64,000 bases of DNA from Streptomyces cinnabarinus (GTDB taxonomy: Bacteria; Actinomycetota; Actinomycetes; Streptomycetales; Streptomycetaceae): assembly GCF_027270315.1 (NCBI RefSeq), contig NZ_CP114413.1, positions 310,001 through 374,000 on the forward strand. The letters run 5' to 3'. Positions 16,162-23,522 of the stretch are shown piece after piece. The notes beneath the pieces were generated by a model. The model was not told the origin of the DNA. It ran no database searches and was given only the letters and a program-made list of their open reading frames with translations. Within the stretch, counting starts at the first letter, position 1. Each line of letters starts with the position of its first letter. The position numbers were made by a program, and so were the translations under genes.

Positions 16162-17871
16162 ATGCCCCGCAGGTCCCAGAAGCCGAACCGGCGCACCTCG
16201 TCCCCCTCACCGTCCCCGTCGACCCCCAGGGAATTCCGGCTGCCGGAGAGCACCACGCCCCCGCTGCCCGCCGTCGAGGACTTCGCCGGTATGGACATGC
16301 CCGCGGGACTGCTGAAGACGCTCACCGCACAGGGCGTCACCACCCCCTTCCCCATCCAGGCCGCCACGCTGCCGAACTCGCTCGCCGGACGTGACCTGCT
16401 CGGACGGGGTCGCACCGGCTCCGGCAAGACCCTCGCCTTCGGGCTCGCGCTGCTGGCCCGTACGGCCGGGCTGCGCGCGGAGCCCAAGGCGCCGCTGGCC
16501 CTGGTGCTGGTGCCGACCCGCGAGCTCGCGCAGCAGGTGACGGACGCGCTGACCCCGTACGCGACGGCGGTCAATCTCCGGATGACCACCGTGGTCGGCG
16601 GGCTGTCCATCACCAAGCAGGCCGGCGCCCTCCGGCGCGGCGCCGAAGTGCTCGTGGCCACTCCCGGCAGGCTCAATGACCTGGTCGAGCGTGGTGACTG
16701 CACGCTCGGCGACGTCCGGATCACGGTGCTGGACGAAGCCGACCAGATGACCGACATGGGCTTCCTGCCGCAGATCACCAAGCTGATCCAGCAGGTGCGG
16801 GTCGACGGCCAGCGCATGCTCTTCTCGGCCACCCTGGACCGCAACATCGACCGTCTGGTGCAGCGGTTCCTGACCGACCCCGTGGTGCACTCGGTGGATC
16901 CGTCCGCGGGTGCGGTGACCACGATGGAGCACCATGTGCTCCACGTCCTGGACGAGACCGACAAGAAGGCCGTCACGACGCGCATCGCAGCGCGGGACGG
17001 CCGGGTCATCCTCTTCCTCGACACCAAGCGGTCCGCCGACCGGCTCACCAAGCGCCTCCTGGCGGTCGGCGTGCGTGCCGCCGCACTGCACGGCGGCCGT
17101 TCCCAGCCGCAGCGGAACCGCACCCTGGAACAGTTCAAGAACGGCCAGGTCACCGCGCTGGTCGCGACGAACGTCGCGGCCCGGGGTATACACGTCGACG
17201 ACCTCGACCTCGTGGTGAACGTGGATCCCCCCACGGACCACAAGGACTACCTGCACCGGGGTGGCCGCACCGCCCGCGCCGGTGGCTCAGGCAGCGTGGT
17301 CACGCTGGTCCTGCCCGACCAGAAGCGGGATGTCACCCAGCTCATGTCGAACGCGGGCATCCGTCCCCGGACCGCCCGCGTGACGTCGAGCGACACGGAG
17401 CTGGCCACGATCACCGGCGCCCGCGAGCCGTCCGGCGTGCCCGTCACCATCGAGGTCCCCCAACCGGCGGCACCGACGGTGTCCCGAGCGAGCCGGAAGC
17501 CCGGCACCGAGCCCGGCAAGCAGTCCCGCCGCCGCGGCGGAAGCCGGGCCGGAGCGACGGCGGGCGCCGCTCGCGGAACCGGGAACCGGGGCTCGGACCG
17601 CAGGGCCGCGGGCGAGGCGACGGCCACCGGCACGGCCACGGCGAACGGCAGGCGCGGTTCCGCCCGGCGAGTGGGAGCGGACGGCTCCACCGGTGGTGCG
17701 GGCACCGCGACCGGCCACGGCTCCGACCGCCGATCGGCGGCCCGTCCGGCAGCCGACGGTGGCGCCAAGGCCACCCGAGGGTCCGGCCGACGGACAACGG
17801 CAGGCGGGGCGACCGGCAACGCCGCCCGCGGCTCCGACCGCCGGACCACCCGCCGCAACCCGGCAACGTAG
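16162..17871 (+). CDS. DEAD-box RNA helicase
   Basis: 569 residues. The motifs appear in order: FPIQAATLP (Q-motif region), GRTGSGKT (Walker A, about 83-90), PTRELAQQ, VATPGRL, LDEADQM (DEAD, about 191), FSAT, then in the second RecA domain VATNVAARGI and HRGGRTARAG. Motif VI is normally HRxGRTGR, so the Ala after RT is a small departure. After about residue 430 there is a disordered Arg/Gly/Ala/Thr tail with repeated GSDRR blocks, typical of actinobacterial RhlE/CshA-like helicases and likely to bind RNA. The ATG at 16162 has AGGAAGG upstream. The position after a cold-shock gene suggests a role in unwinding RNA at low temperature. Confidence 0.92.
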   Translation: MPRRSQKPNRRTSSPSPSPSTPREFRLPESTTPPLPAVEDFAGMDMPAGLLKTLTAQGVTTPFPIQAATLPNSLAGRDLLGRGRTGSGKTLAFGLALLARTAGLRAEPKAPLALVLVPTRELAQQVTDALTPYATAVNLRMTTVVGGLSITKQAGALRRGAEVLVATPGRLNDLVERGDCTLGDVRITVLDEADQMTDMGFLPQITKLIQQVRVDGQRMLFSATLDRNIDRLVQRFLTDPVVHSVDPSAGAVTTMEHHVLHVLDETDKKAVTTRIAARDGRVILFLDTKRSADRLTKRLLAVGVRAAALHGGRSQPQRNRTLEQFKNGQVTALVATNVAARGIHVDDLDLVVNVDPPTDHKDYLHRGGRTARAGGSGSVVTLVLPDQKRDVTQLMSNAGIRPRTARVTSSDTELATITGAREPSGVPVTIEVPQPAAPTVSRASRKPGTEPGKQSRRRGGSRAGATAGAARGTGNRGSDRRAAGEATATGTATANGRRGSARRVGADGSTGGAGTATGHGSDRRSAARPAADGGAKATRGSGRRTTAGGATGNAARGSDRRTTRRNPAT

Positions 17872-17887
17872 GACCGCCCCATGGCCT

Positions 17888-17924
17888 CACGGGCCCGGCG
17901 CCGGAATCCGGTGCCGGGCCCGTG
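17888..17924 (+). terminator. Terminator after the DEAD-box helicase
   Basis: Seventeen-base arms, 17888-17904 and 17908-17924, with one mismatch (a possible G-U pair) and a 3-base loop. The core is CGGGCCCGGCGCCGG with CCGGTGCCGGGCCCG. It begins 17 bases after the helicase stop. Confidence 0.85.
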
Positions 17925-18048
17925 GCTTATGGCACGCAAGGCTCCGGCTTCCTGGCTTCCGCTCGAAGACCCGTGTCAGACGGCGGCCTCGGCGACCGCT
18001 CGTGAACCTCGGCCCCTGCCCGCCTCACGGGATGGAGCGCTGCCGGCG

Positions 18049-18633
18049 CTACCCCCGCGCGCCGAGGCCGCCCAGGATCAGTTCCGTCAGGGCCGCGACC
18101 GCCTCCTCGGACGTGGTGCGGCCCCGGTTCAGTTCGTCGGCGATCGCGTCGGCCGCGCCCAGGAGGGCGGTGCAGCGCAGGCGGAGGGCCTCGCGGGGGA
18201 GGTCGGTGTACGGCGACAGCGTGGCGGTCATCAAGTCCGTGTAGCCGTCGGTCAGGTCGTCGTCGGTCGCTTCCGACTCCGCGCCGCCCTTCAACGCGGC
18301 CGTCACGGCGGCGAGTTCGGGCATGTCCGTGGCACACGCGAAGTACGCCGTACCGATGACGCGGGCGACGTCGGGCGCGGTGGCCGGCGCGTCCTCAAGG
18401 GCCTGGGTGATCGCGGCGCGGTGGCGTTCCTCCAGGCGGTCGTGGAGGGCTCGGAGCAGGCCCGGACGGGTGCCGAAATGGTCGTAGACGATCGGTCGGC
18501 TCACTCCCGCGGCTTCCGCGAGGGTGACGAGGGTAAGGCCGTCGGTGCCCTGGCCTCGGACGAGGCTCGTCGCGGCATCGAGCAGTTGTTCCCGTCTGGC
18601 CCGCCTGGACAGCCGGGGCGTCGTGGTCGCCAT
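18049..18633 (-). CDS. TetR-family repressor
   Basis: 194 residues from the ATG at 18633 with GGGAGGAC upstream. The N-terminal HTH is RRARREQLLDAATSLVRGQG, then LAEAAGVSRPIVYDHFGTRP. The C-terminal domain is a TetR ligand and dimerisation domain (SRPIVYDHF and TYFACA-like helices). It is divergent from the dehydrogenase-like gene at 18769, and the 135-base gap holds three tandem operator-like repeats, so it very probably represses both. Confidence 0.92.
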   Translation of the reverse strand: MATTTPRLSRRARREQLLDAATSLVRGQGTDGLTLVTLAEAAGVSRPIVYDHFGTRPGLLRALHDRLEERHRAAITQALEDAPATAPDVARVIGTAYFACATDMPELAAVTAALKGGAESEATDDDLTDGYTDLMTATLSPYTDLPREALRLRCTALLGAADAIADELNRGRTTSEEAVAALTELILGGLGARG

Positions 18634-18680
18634 CGTCCTCCCTTGCCTCGCACCCCCTTGCCTCACTCTCCGAGATTAGG

Positions 18681-18722
18681 CTACAAAACGTAACCTACAA
18701 AATGTAAGCTACGAGATGTAGC
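18681..18722. promoter_or_regulatory. Three tandem 14-base operator repeats between tetR and the dehydrogenase gene
   Basis: CTACAAAACGTAAC (18681-18694), CTACAAAATGTAAG (18695-18708) and CTACGAGATGTAGC (18709-18722) lie head to tail with no spacer. Each has CTAC/GTAG-type dyad ends around a 5-base centre; the third is perfect. A 14-base period places successive sites on different helix faces. TetR dimers normally bind one or two such dyads. Confidence 0.75.
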
Positions 18723-18768
18723 TTGCTGGGGAGTGGCCGTAACCGCGGCCCTGCGGAGGGAGTTCATC

Positions 18769-19785
18769 GTGGAACCGACGGAATCCGTACTGATCCTGGG
18801 CGGCTCGGGGCAGGCCGGTTCGGGAGCCGCCGCGCTGCTTCGGCAGTGGCACCCCGAGCTGCCGCTGACCATCGCGGGGCGCAACCTCGGTCGCGCACGG
18901 CGGGTGGCCGACGAGTTGGGCACCGCGACCGCCGTCACCGTCGATCTGGCGCGTGCCGATCTCGGGCTACCGCCCGGCGAGCGGTACTCGGCGGTCGTGG
19001 CCGCGGTGTGGGACAGCGGGCTCAACGCTTTGAGCTACGCCCAGCGGCATCAGCTGCCCTATCTCAGCCTCTCCAGCGGCCTGGTCGACATAGCGCCGGA
19101 AGTCATCGGCGCCGCACAGCGGGCGACCGCCGCGCCGGTGTTGCTCGCCAGTCACTACTGCGCCGGTGTCGTCGTCCTCGCCGTACTGGACCAGGCGCGG
19201 GAGTTCGGCCGCGTCGATGCCGTCCGGGTGGGCGCCGTGCTCGACGAGGCGGACAGCGGCGGGCCCGCGGGCGTGGCGGACCTGGAGCGGTGGGGGAATG
19301 TCACCTCGGCCGGGCTGGTGCGCCGTAACGGCGTCTTCGCCTGGGTCGACGGGCCCGACGCGGAGGAGGGGGTGGCCACGTCCGACGGCCGGGTGCTGGC
19401 CGGCCGGAAGGTCCCCATCCTCGATGTGCCGAGCCTCGCCCACGCCACCGGCGCGTCCGAGGTCAGCTTCGCCCTCGCCATCGGTGAGTCAACCGGGCGG
19501 CGTCGCGGGGGCGACCCGTCCCTTGAGATCCGTATCGAGCTCGTAGGGGTCTCTCCGCACGGCGAGCCGGTGAGCATGAGCCGCTATCTCCTCCACCCGG
19601 CGGGGCAGCGGCCGCTCACCGCGCTGGGGATCGCTCTCGGTGTCGAGCGGCTGATCGGGCTGCGTGGGGAGAGGGTGCTGCCGGGGATTCATGCGCCGGA
19701 GGCGCTGGTCGACGCCGCCCATGCCGCCGAGCGGTTGGCGGAGATCGGTGCCGTGTTCGTGGATGTGCCGGTCGCTGCCGCCTGA
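18769..19785 (+). CDS. Saccharopine dehydrogenase-like NAD(P)-binding protein
   Basis: 338 residues from a GTG at 18769 with GGAGGG 8 bases upstream. The N-terminus SVLILGGSGQAGSGAAALL is a GxGxxG Rossmann loop. It is followed by LTIAGRNLGRARRVADEL (NADP-type Arg) and VTVDLARAD, as in saccharopine dehydrogenase/short-chain-like reductases. The C-terminal half resembles the saccharopine dehydrogenase catalytic lobe but no lysine-pathway partners are near. Control by the divergent TetR suggests an inducible detoxifying or catabolic reductase. The substrate is unknown. Confidence 0.7.
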   Translation: MEPTESVLILGGSGQAGSGAAALLRQWHPELPLTIAGRNLGRARRVADELGTATAVTVDLARADLGLPPGERYSAVVAAVWDSGLNALSYAQRHQLPYLSLSSGLVDIAPEVIGAAQRATAAPVLLASHYCAGVVVLAVLDQAREFGRVDAVRVGAVLDEADSGGPAGVADLERWGNVTSAGLVRRNGVFAWVDGPDAEEGVATSDGRVLAGRKVPILDVPSLAHATGASEVSFALAIGESTGRRRGGDPSLEIRIELVGVSPHGEPVSMSRYLLHPAGQRPLTALGIALGVERLIGLRGERVLPGIHAPEALVDAAHAAERLAEIGAVFVDVPVAAA

Positions 19786-19884
19786 AAGGTGCGGCGGGGG
19801 CGGGCAGTTGAGGATGCCGGGCCATCGCTCCGGATGAATCGGCTTACGCCCCACTCGTTGACAAGCCGTCATCTCGGCGCAACT

Positions 19885-19900
19885 CTGAGAGCGCTCTCAG
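19885..19900. promoter_or_regulatory. Perfect palindromic operator upstream of the GH64 gene
   Basis: CTGAGAGCGCTCTCAG is a perfect 16-base palindrome, 47 bases before the GH64 ATG. The GAGAGCGCTCTC core is the pattern bound by Streptomyces LacI-type glucan/cellobiose repressors such as CebR (TGGGAGCGCTCCCA), so induction by glucan oligosaccharides is likely. Confidence 0.7.
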
Positions 19901-19947
19901 AAGCAGGTACGGACCAACCCCACTCCCATCCCCACGGAGGTCCGAGC

Positions 19948-21141
19948 ATGCTCCACAGAATCAAGCACCCGTTAGTGGCGCTGGCCGCGGCGGTCGCGTT
20001 GCTGGGCACGTTGCTCATGTGGGCGGCGCCGTCGCAGGCCGCGGTCCCGGCCACCATTCCGCTGACGATCAAGAACAGCAGTGGTCGCGGCGAGCCGGTG
20101 TACATCTACAACATCGGGACCTTGCTCACGACCGGCCAGCAGGGCTGGGCGGATGTGAACGGCACCTTCCACGCCTGGCCCGCCGGAGGCAATCCGCCCA
20201 CTCCCGCGCCGGACGCGTCCATCGCCGGGCCGGCCGCCGGGCAGTCGCTGACGATCCGGATGCCGAAGTTCTCGGGCCGGATCTACTTCTCCTACGGACG
20301 CAAGCTCGACTTCCGTCTGACCACCGGCGGACTGGTGCAGCCGGCCGTGCAGAATCCGAGCGACCCCAACCGGAACATCCTCTTCAACTGGTCCGAGTAC
20401 ACCCTCAACGACGGCGGGCTGTGGCTCAACAGCACCCAGGTGGACATGTTCTCGGCGCCCTACGCGGTCGGCGTGCGGCGCGGTGACGGCACGACGATCA
20501 GCACCGGACGCCTCAAGTCCGGTGGGTACAACGCCGTCTTCGCCGCACTGCGCGCCCAGTCGGGCGGGTGGGCCAACCTGATCCAGACCCGGCCCGACGG
20601 CAGCGTGCTGAGGGTCCTCTCCCCCGGCCACGGGCTGGAGACCGGTGGGCTCCCGGCGTCCGTGATGAACGACTACGTCAACCGTGTCTGGCAGAGGTAC
20701 ACCACTTCGACACTGACCGTCACACCGTTCGCCAACCAGCCCAACACGAAGTACTACGGCCGTGTCTCCGGCAACGTCATGAACTTCACCAATGGGTCCG
20801 GCACCGTCGTCACCAGCTTCCAGAAGCCGGACGCGGACAGCATCTTCCGCTGCCACAAACTGCTCGACGCGCCCAACGACGCCGTACGCGGGCCGATTTC
20901 ACGCACCCTGTGCGCGGGCTTCAACCGCTCCACCCTGCTGACGAATCCCAACCAGCCGGACACCTCGTCGGCGAACTTCTACCGGGACTCGGTGACCAAC
21001 CACTACGCGCGGGTCATCCACGCGCAGATGACCGACGGCAAGGCGTACGCCTTCGCCTTCGACGACGTCGGCAACCACGAATCCCTCGTCCACGACGGCA
21101 ACCCTCAACAGGCGTATCTCACGCTTGATCCGCTGAGCTGA
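19948..21141 (+). CDS. Secreted GH64 beta-1,3-glucanase
   Basis: 397 residues; ACGGAGG lies 7 bases before the ATG. A Sec signal peptide (residues 1-31, cleavage after SQA) precedes a domain matching GH64 endo-beta-1,3-glucanases with a thaumatin-like fold: IPLTIKNSSGRGEPVYIYNI at the start, FNWSEYTLNDGGLWLNSTQV and VDMFSAPYAVGV in the middle, and FAFDDVGNHESLVHDGNPQQ at the end. These enzymes release laminaripentaose-type products from fungal or plant beta-1,3-glucan. It stands alone, with its own palindromic operator and a terminator downstream. Confidence 0.9.
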   Translation: MLHRIKHPLVALAAAVALLGTLLMWAAPSQAAVPATIPLTIKNSSGRGEPVYIYNIGTLLTTGQQGWADVNGTFHAWPAGGNPPTPAPDASIAGPAAGQSLTIRMPKFSGRIYFSYGRKLDFRLTTGGLVQPAVQNPSDPNRNILFNWSEYTLNDGGLWLNSTQVDMFSAPYAVGVRRGDGTTISTGRLKSGGYNAVFAALRAQSGGWANLIQTRPDGSVLRVLSPGHGLETGGLPASVMNDYVNRVWQRYTTSTLTVTPFANQPNTKYYGRVSGNVMNFTNGSGTVVTSFQKPDADSIFRCHKLLDAPNDAVRGPISRTLCAGFNRSTLLTNPNQPDTSSANFYRDSVTNHYARVIHAQMTDGKAYAFAFDDVGNHESLVHDGNPQQAYLTLDPLS

Positions 21142-21147
21142 AGCCGG

Positions 21148-21184
21148 GGCCCGCACACGGTACGTGCGTCTCCGCGTGCGGGCC
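21148..21184 (+). terminator. Terminator of the GH64 gene
   Basis: GGCCCGCACACG (21148-21159) pairs with CGCGTGCGGGCC (21173-21184), one mismatch, with a 13-base loop, starting 7 bases after the stop. Confidence 0.7.
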
Positions 21185-21237
21185 GAGGACTCGGTGGAAG
21201 CTGGTGTCAGCACTTGTACCCACCTGGATCGGGGGCC

Positions 21238-21718
21238 ATGGTCACGGACTGGCGGGCGGACCGGGTCGGAGCCGCGCTGCGGGGCGAGAACCCTACGGTG
21301 CTGCGACGACTTGAGTCAGGGTTCGCGGTGATCGGCGACGTGCAGTTCTTGCCGGGATACTCGGTTCTCCTCGTGGACGAGCCCGGCGTTCAACGGCTGT
21401 CCGAATTGCCCAGGGCCAAGAGGCTGGCGTTCCTGTCCGACATGGACCGGCTCGGTGAAGCGGTGGAGCGAGCCTGTCGGCGCCTGGACCCCGGATTCCG
21501 TCGGGTCAATCTGGAGATCCTCGGGAACACGGATCCGTTCCTGCACGCGCATATCTGGCCTCGATTCGCCTGGGAGCCGACCGAGTCGGTCGGCAAGCCG
21601 GTGTGGCTGTACCCGCCTGACCGGTGGCATGACGAGCGGTTCCGGCTCGGCCCCGCAGCACGATGTGTTGCGGGGCGCCATCACGGGCGAGTTGGACGGG
21701 CTGTGCGCTGCGGCGTAG
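21238..21718 (+). pseudogene. HIT-fold Ap4A hydrolase-like protein, frameshifted near the 3' end
   Basis: The ATG at 21238 opens MVTDWRADRVGAALRGENPT. The HIT-like region is LEILGNTDPFLHAHIWPR, whose HAHxW resembles the histidine motif of dinucleoside-tetraphosphate hydrolases. Up to RFRLGP (about 21650) one frame is good. The next residues make sense only one base over, where the frame reads PQHDVLRGAITGELDGL and stops with TAG at 21716-21718, a typical C-terminus for this family. A single extra C in the CCCC run at about 21651-21654 explains the shift. In the literal sequence the first frame runs on to 22005 with unrelated residues. Confidence 0.7.
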
Positions 21719-21811
21719 GTCGTCCTCCCGGAACCGGGCGGGCGGCCGGGGCGTGTTCGGTGGCGGTGGGATTCGGAGTGTTGGTGGGTTCGGGTGTGGA
21801 GGGGGCGAGGG

Positions 21812-22078
21812 ATGAAGCCGCGGTGGGGGTTCGGTGTGGTGGTGGTCGCCGGTGTGGCGGCCATGGCGTTGACGGGGTGCAGCCAGCCGACGGATTACAG
21901 CGAGATAGTCACGTTCACCGACAAGCACGGCCGGGTGTGCACTGCCGCGGTGGTCGTCGACCAGGAGCAGAGCGAGGGCGACGACTACGAGATCTCCAGC
22001 ATTGACTGCGACTACCCTCCGGAGGGGCGGACGCCGGGTCCGAGCGGCTACTCCTCCCTGCCTGAGCGGGACGGGTGA
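21812..22078 (+). CDS. Small lipoprotein
   Basis: 88 residues from an ATG preceded by GGAGGGGGCGAGGG. The signal peptide VVVVAGVAAMALTGC ends in a lipobox (Leu-Thr-Gly-Cys, lipidated Cys23), so it is anchored on the outer face of the membrane. The mature part of about 65 residues contains TFTDKHGRVCTAAVV and two further acidic stretches with one more Cys (SIDCDYPPE), so a disulfide is possible. Short proteins of this kind are common in Streptomyces; function unknown. It is convergent with the truncated DUF4132 gene, 12 bases apart. Confidence 0.75.
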   Translation: MKPRWGFGVVVVAGVAAMALTGCSQPTDYSEIVTFTDKHGRVCTAAVVVDQEQSEGDDYEISSIDCDYPPEGRTPGPSGYSSLPERDG

Positions 22079-22090
22079 GGACCGGCCGGC

Positions 22091-23335
22091 TCAGGTGGTT
22101 TCCGTCGTCTGATCGTAGGGCTGCTGGATTCCGCGGTCCGTGAGGAGCGTGCGAACGGCCGTGATCTGAGCGGGTGTTGCGCGGTCGGGGTGCCACGGTC
22201 GTACGCGCGTCGTGGCCGCGGGGTTGATCGTGCCGCCGTCCGGTGTCACGCAGCCGGCGGGGGTGGGGAGGGCCGGGGTCCATGTGTTCTCGGCTGTCTC
22301 GTACTCCCAGATCAGCGCGCGGGCGATGATGCCGGTGAGAGGGTGGTCGCGGTAGTAGCGCGCCCACTCCTCGTGCGGCCACACGCGCGACTGGTGCTGT
22401 AGCGCCCTGAGGCGGCGGCGCTCCGCGCTCAGGGCGTCCTCGATCGTGCGGGCCTGTCGACGGGTCACGTCGACGTTCTGGGAGAGGTATCTCGTCTTGA
22501 AGCCGGTCGGCGAGCGGAACGGGGTGAAGGTGCGGGTGACGGCCCCGCCTTCGTCCACGTCCGTCCAGTCCAGGCATACCCGGCCCGTGTCGGAGACGGT
22601 GATGACGGCCTCGTACGGGATGTTGAGCCAGTTCGCGCCGTGGCCCCTCCAGCCCAGTCGCAGGGAGCCGTCAGGGCCGAGGCCGTGGGTGTGGATCGTC
22701 CGCTCCTCCAGTTGGTGGGGCGGCACTCCCAGACGCTTCGCGGTCTTCTTGACCATCTTCGCCAGATGGCGGTGGGAGTGGGCACCGGGCTGGACCTCGC
22801 GGTGCAGGATCCACAGGGTTTCCATGGCCGACAGGTCGGCGAGCGCGGTGAAGACAGCTCCCACCAGTTCGTCGTCGCGCTTGTAGTAGCCGTCCAGCAC
22901 GAAGGCGTTCTTGCGGACCACCATCAGCAAGTCGGCCACCAGGGCGTCGAGTTCGGCGGGGGAGGCGGCCCGGGCCAGGTAACCGGCGGCCAGCGCGAAG
23001 CCGTTGGCCAGGTCACGGACGGGGGACGGGTCCGACATCGCCCAGAGCTCCTGCAAGGTGATGTTCGGGTCGGTGCAGTCGTGCAGCGACCCGCCGGCCG
23101 CCAGGGCCCGTATCCCCTCCGCGATCAACTCCCGGCCGCCGTCCGCCTTGAGCAGCGCCTTGGTCTCACGCTTCCAGGCGGCGTCCACCTTGTAGTGCCA
23201 GTCCCAGAACGTCCCCGTCTGCCCGAGGTGCAGCACCAGAGCGGTCAGCTCCGGCGGCAGGCCGGTCACCCGGTCCCGGATCCGCTCCGCCCATCCGTTG
23301 CCGGCCACCAACAGGTCTTCCACGCATTCAGCCAT
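22091..23335 (-). CDS. DUF4132-containing protein, truncated at the C-terminus
   Basis: About 414 residues from the ATG at 23335; an ATG at 23392 is also in frame and neither has a clear RBS. The middle is helical and contains RRQARTIEDALSAERRRLRA and then WPHEEWARYYRDHPLTGIIA. These are the usual lead-in and start of DUF4132 (MolR-like) proteins. After LLTDRGIQQPYDQ, where relatives continue with a QAFREVY-type conserved block and well over 100 more residues, the frame ends abruptly with unrelated TTETT. The loss of the conserved C-terminal core suggests a deletion remnant. Genes on both sides are also damaged. Confidence 0.65.
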   Translation of the reverse strand: MAECVEDLLVAGNGWAERIRDRVTGLPPELTALVLHLGQTGTFWDWHYKVDAAWKRETKALLKADGGRELIAEGIRALAAGGSLHDCTDPNITLQELWAMSDPSPVRDLANGFALAAGYLARAASPAELDALVADLLMVVRKNAFVLDGYYKRDDELVGAVFTALADLSAMETLWILHREVQPGAHSHRHLAKMVKKTAKRLGVPPHQLEERTIHTHGLGPDGSLRLGWRGHGANWLNIPYEAVITVSDTGRVCLDWTDVDEGGAVTRTFTPFRSPTGFKTRYLSQNVDVTRRQARTIEDALSAERRRLRALQHQSRVWPHEEWARYYRDHPLTGIIARALIWEYETAENTWTPALPTPAGCVTPDGGTINPAATTRVRPWHPDRATPAQITAVRTLLTDRGIQQPYDQTTETT

Positions 23336-23522
23336 ACCGCGATCTTGCCAGGCGGCACTGACATTCCCTCCGCTCGGCCCACTCTCCGTCATTCTCATGA
23401 CGCCGATGCGGACGCCGCGTTCGCAAGCGTCGGATTGACCGCCCTCCCGCGCGGTGGTGCGCTTCGGAGGCAGGGGAGTTGTTGTCCGGCGGGGAAGTCC
23501 GACAAGGCATCGGGGGCCAGCC

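Noticed and set aside
21719..22005. Continuation of the HIT frame to 22005
   Set aside because: After about 21650 the residues are low-complexity Gly/Arg and overlap the lipoprotein gene; the family C-terminus lies in the adjacent frame.
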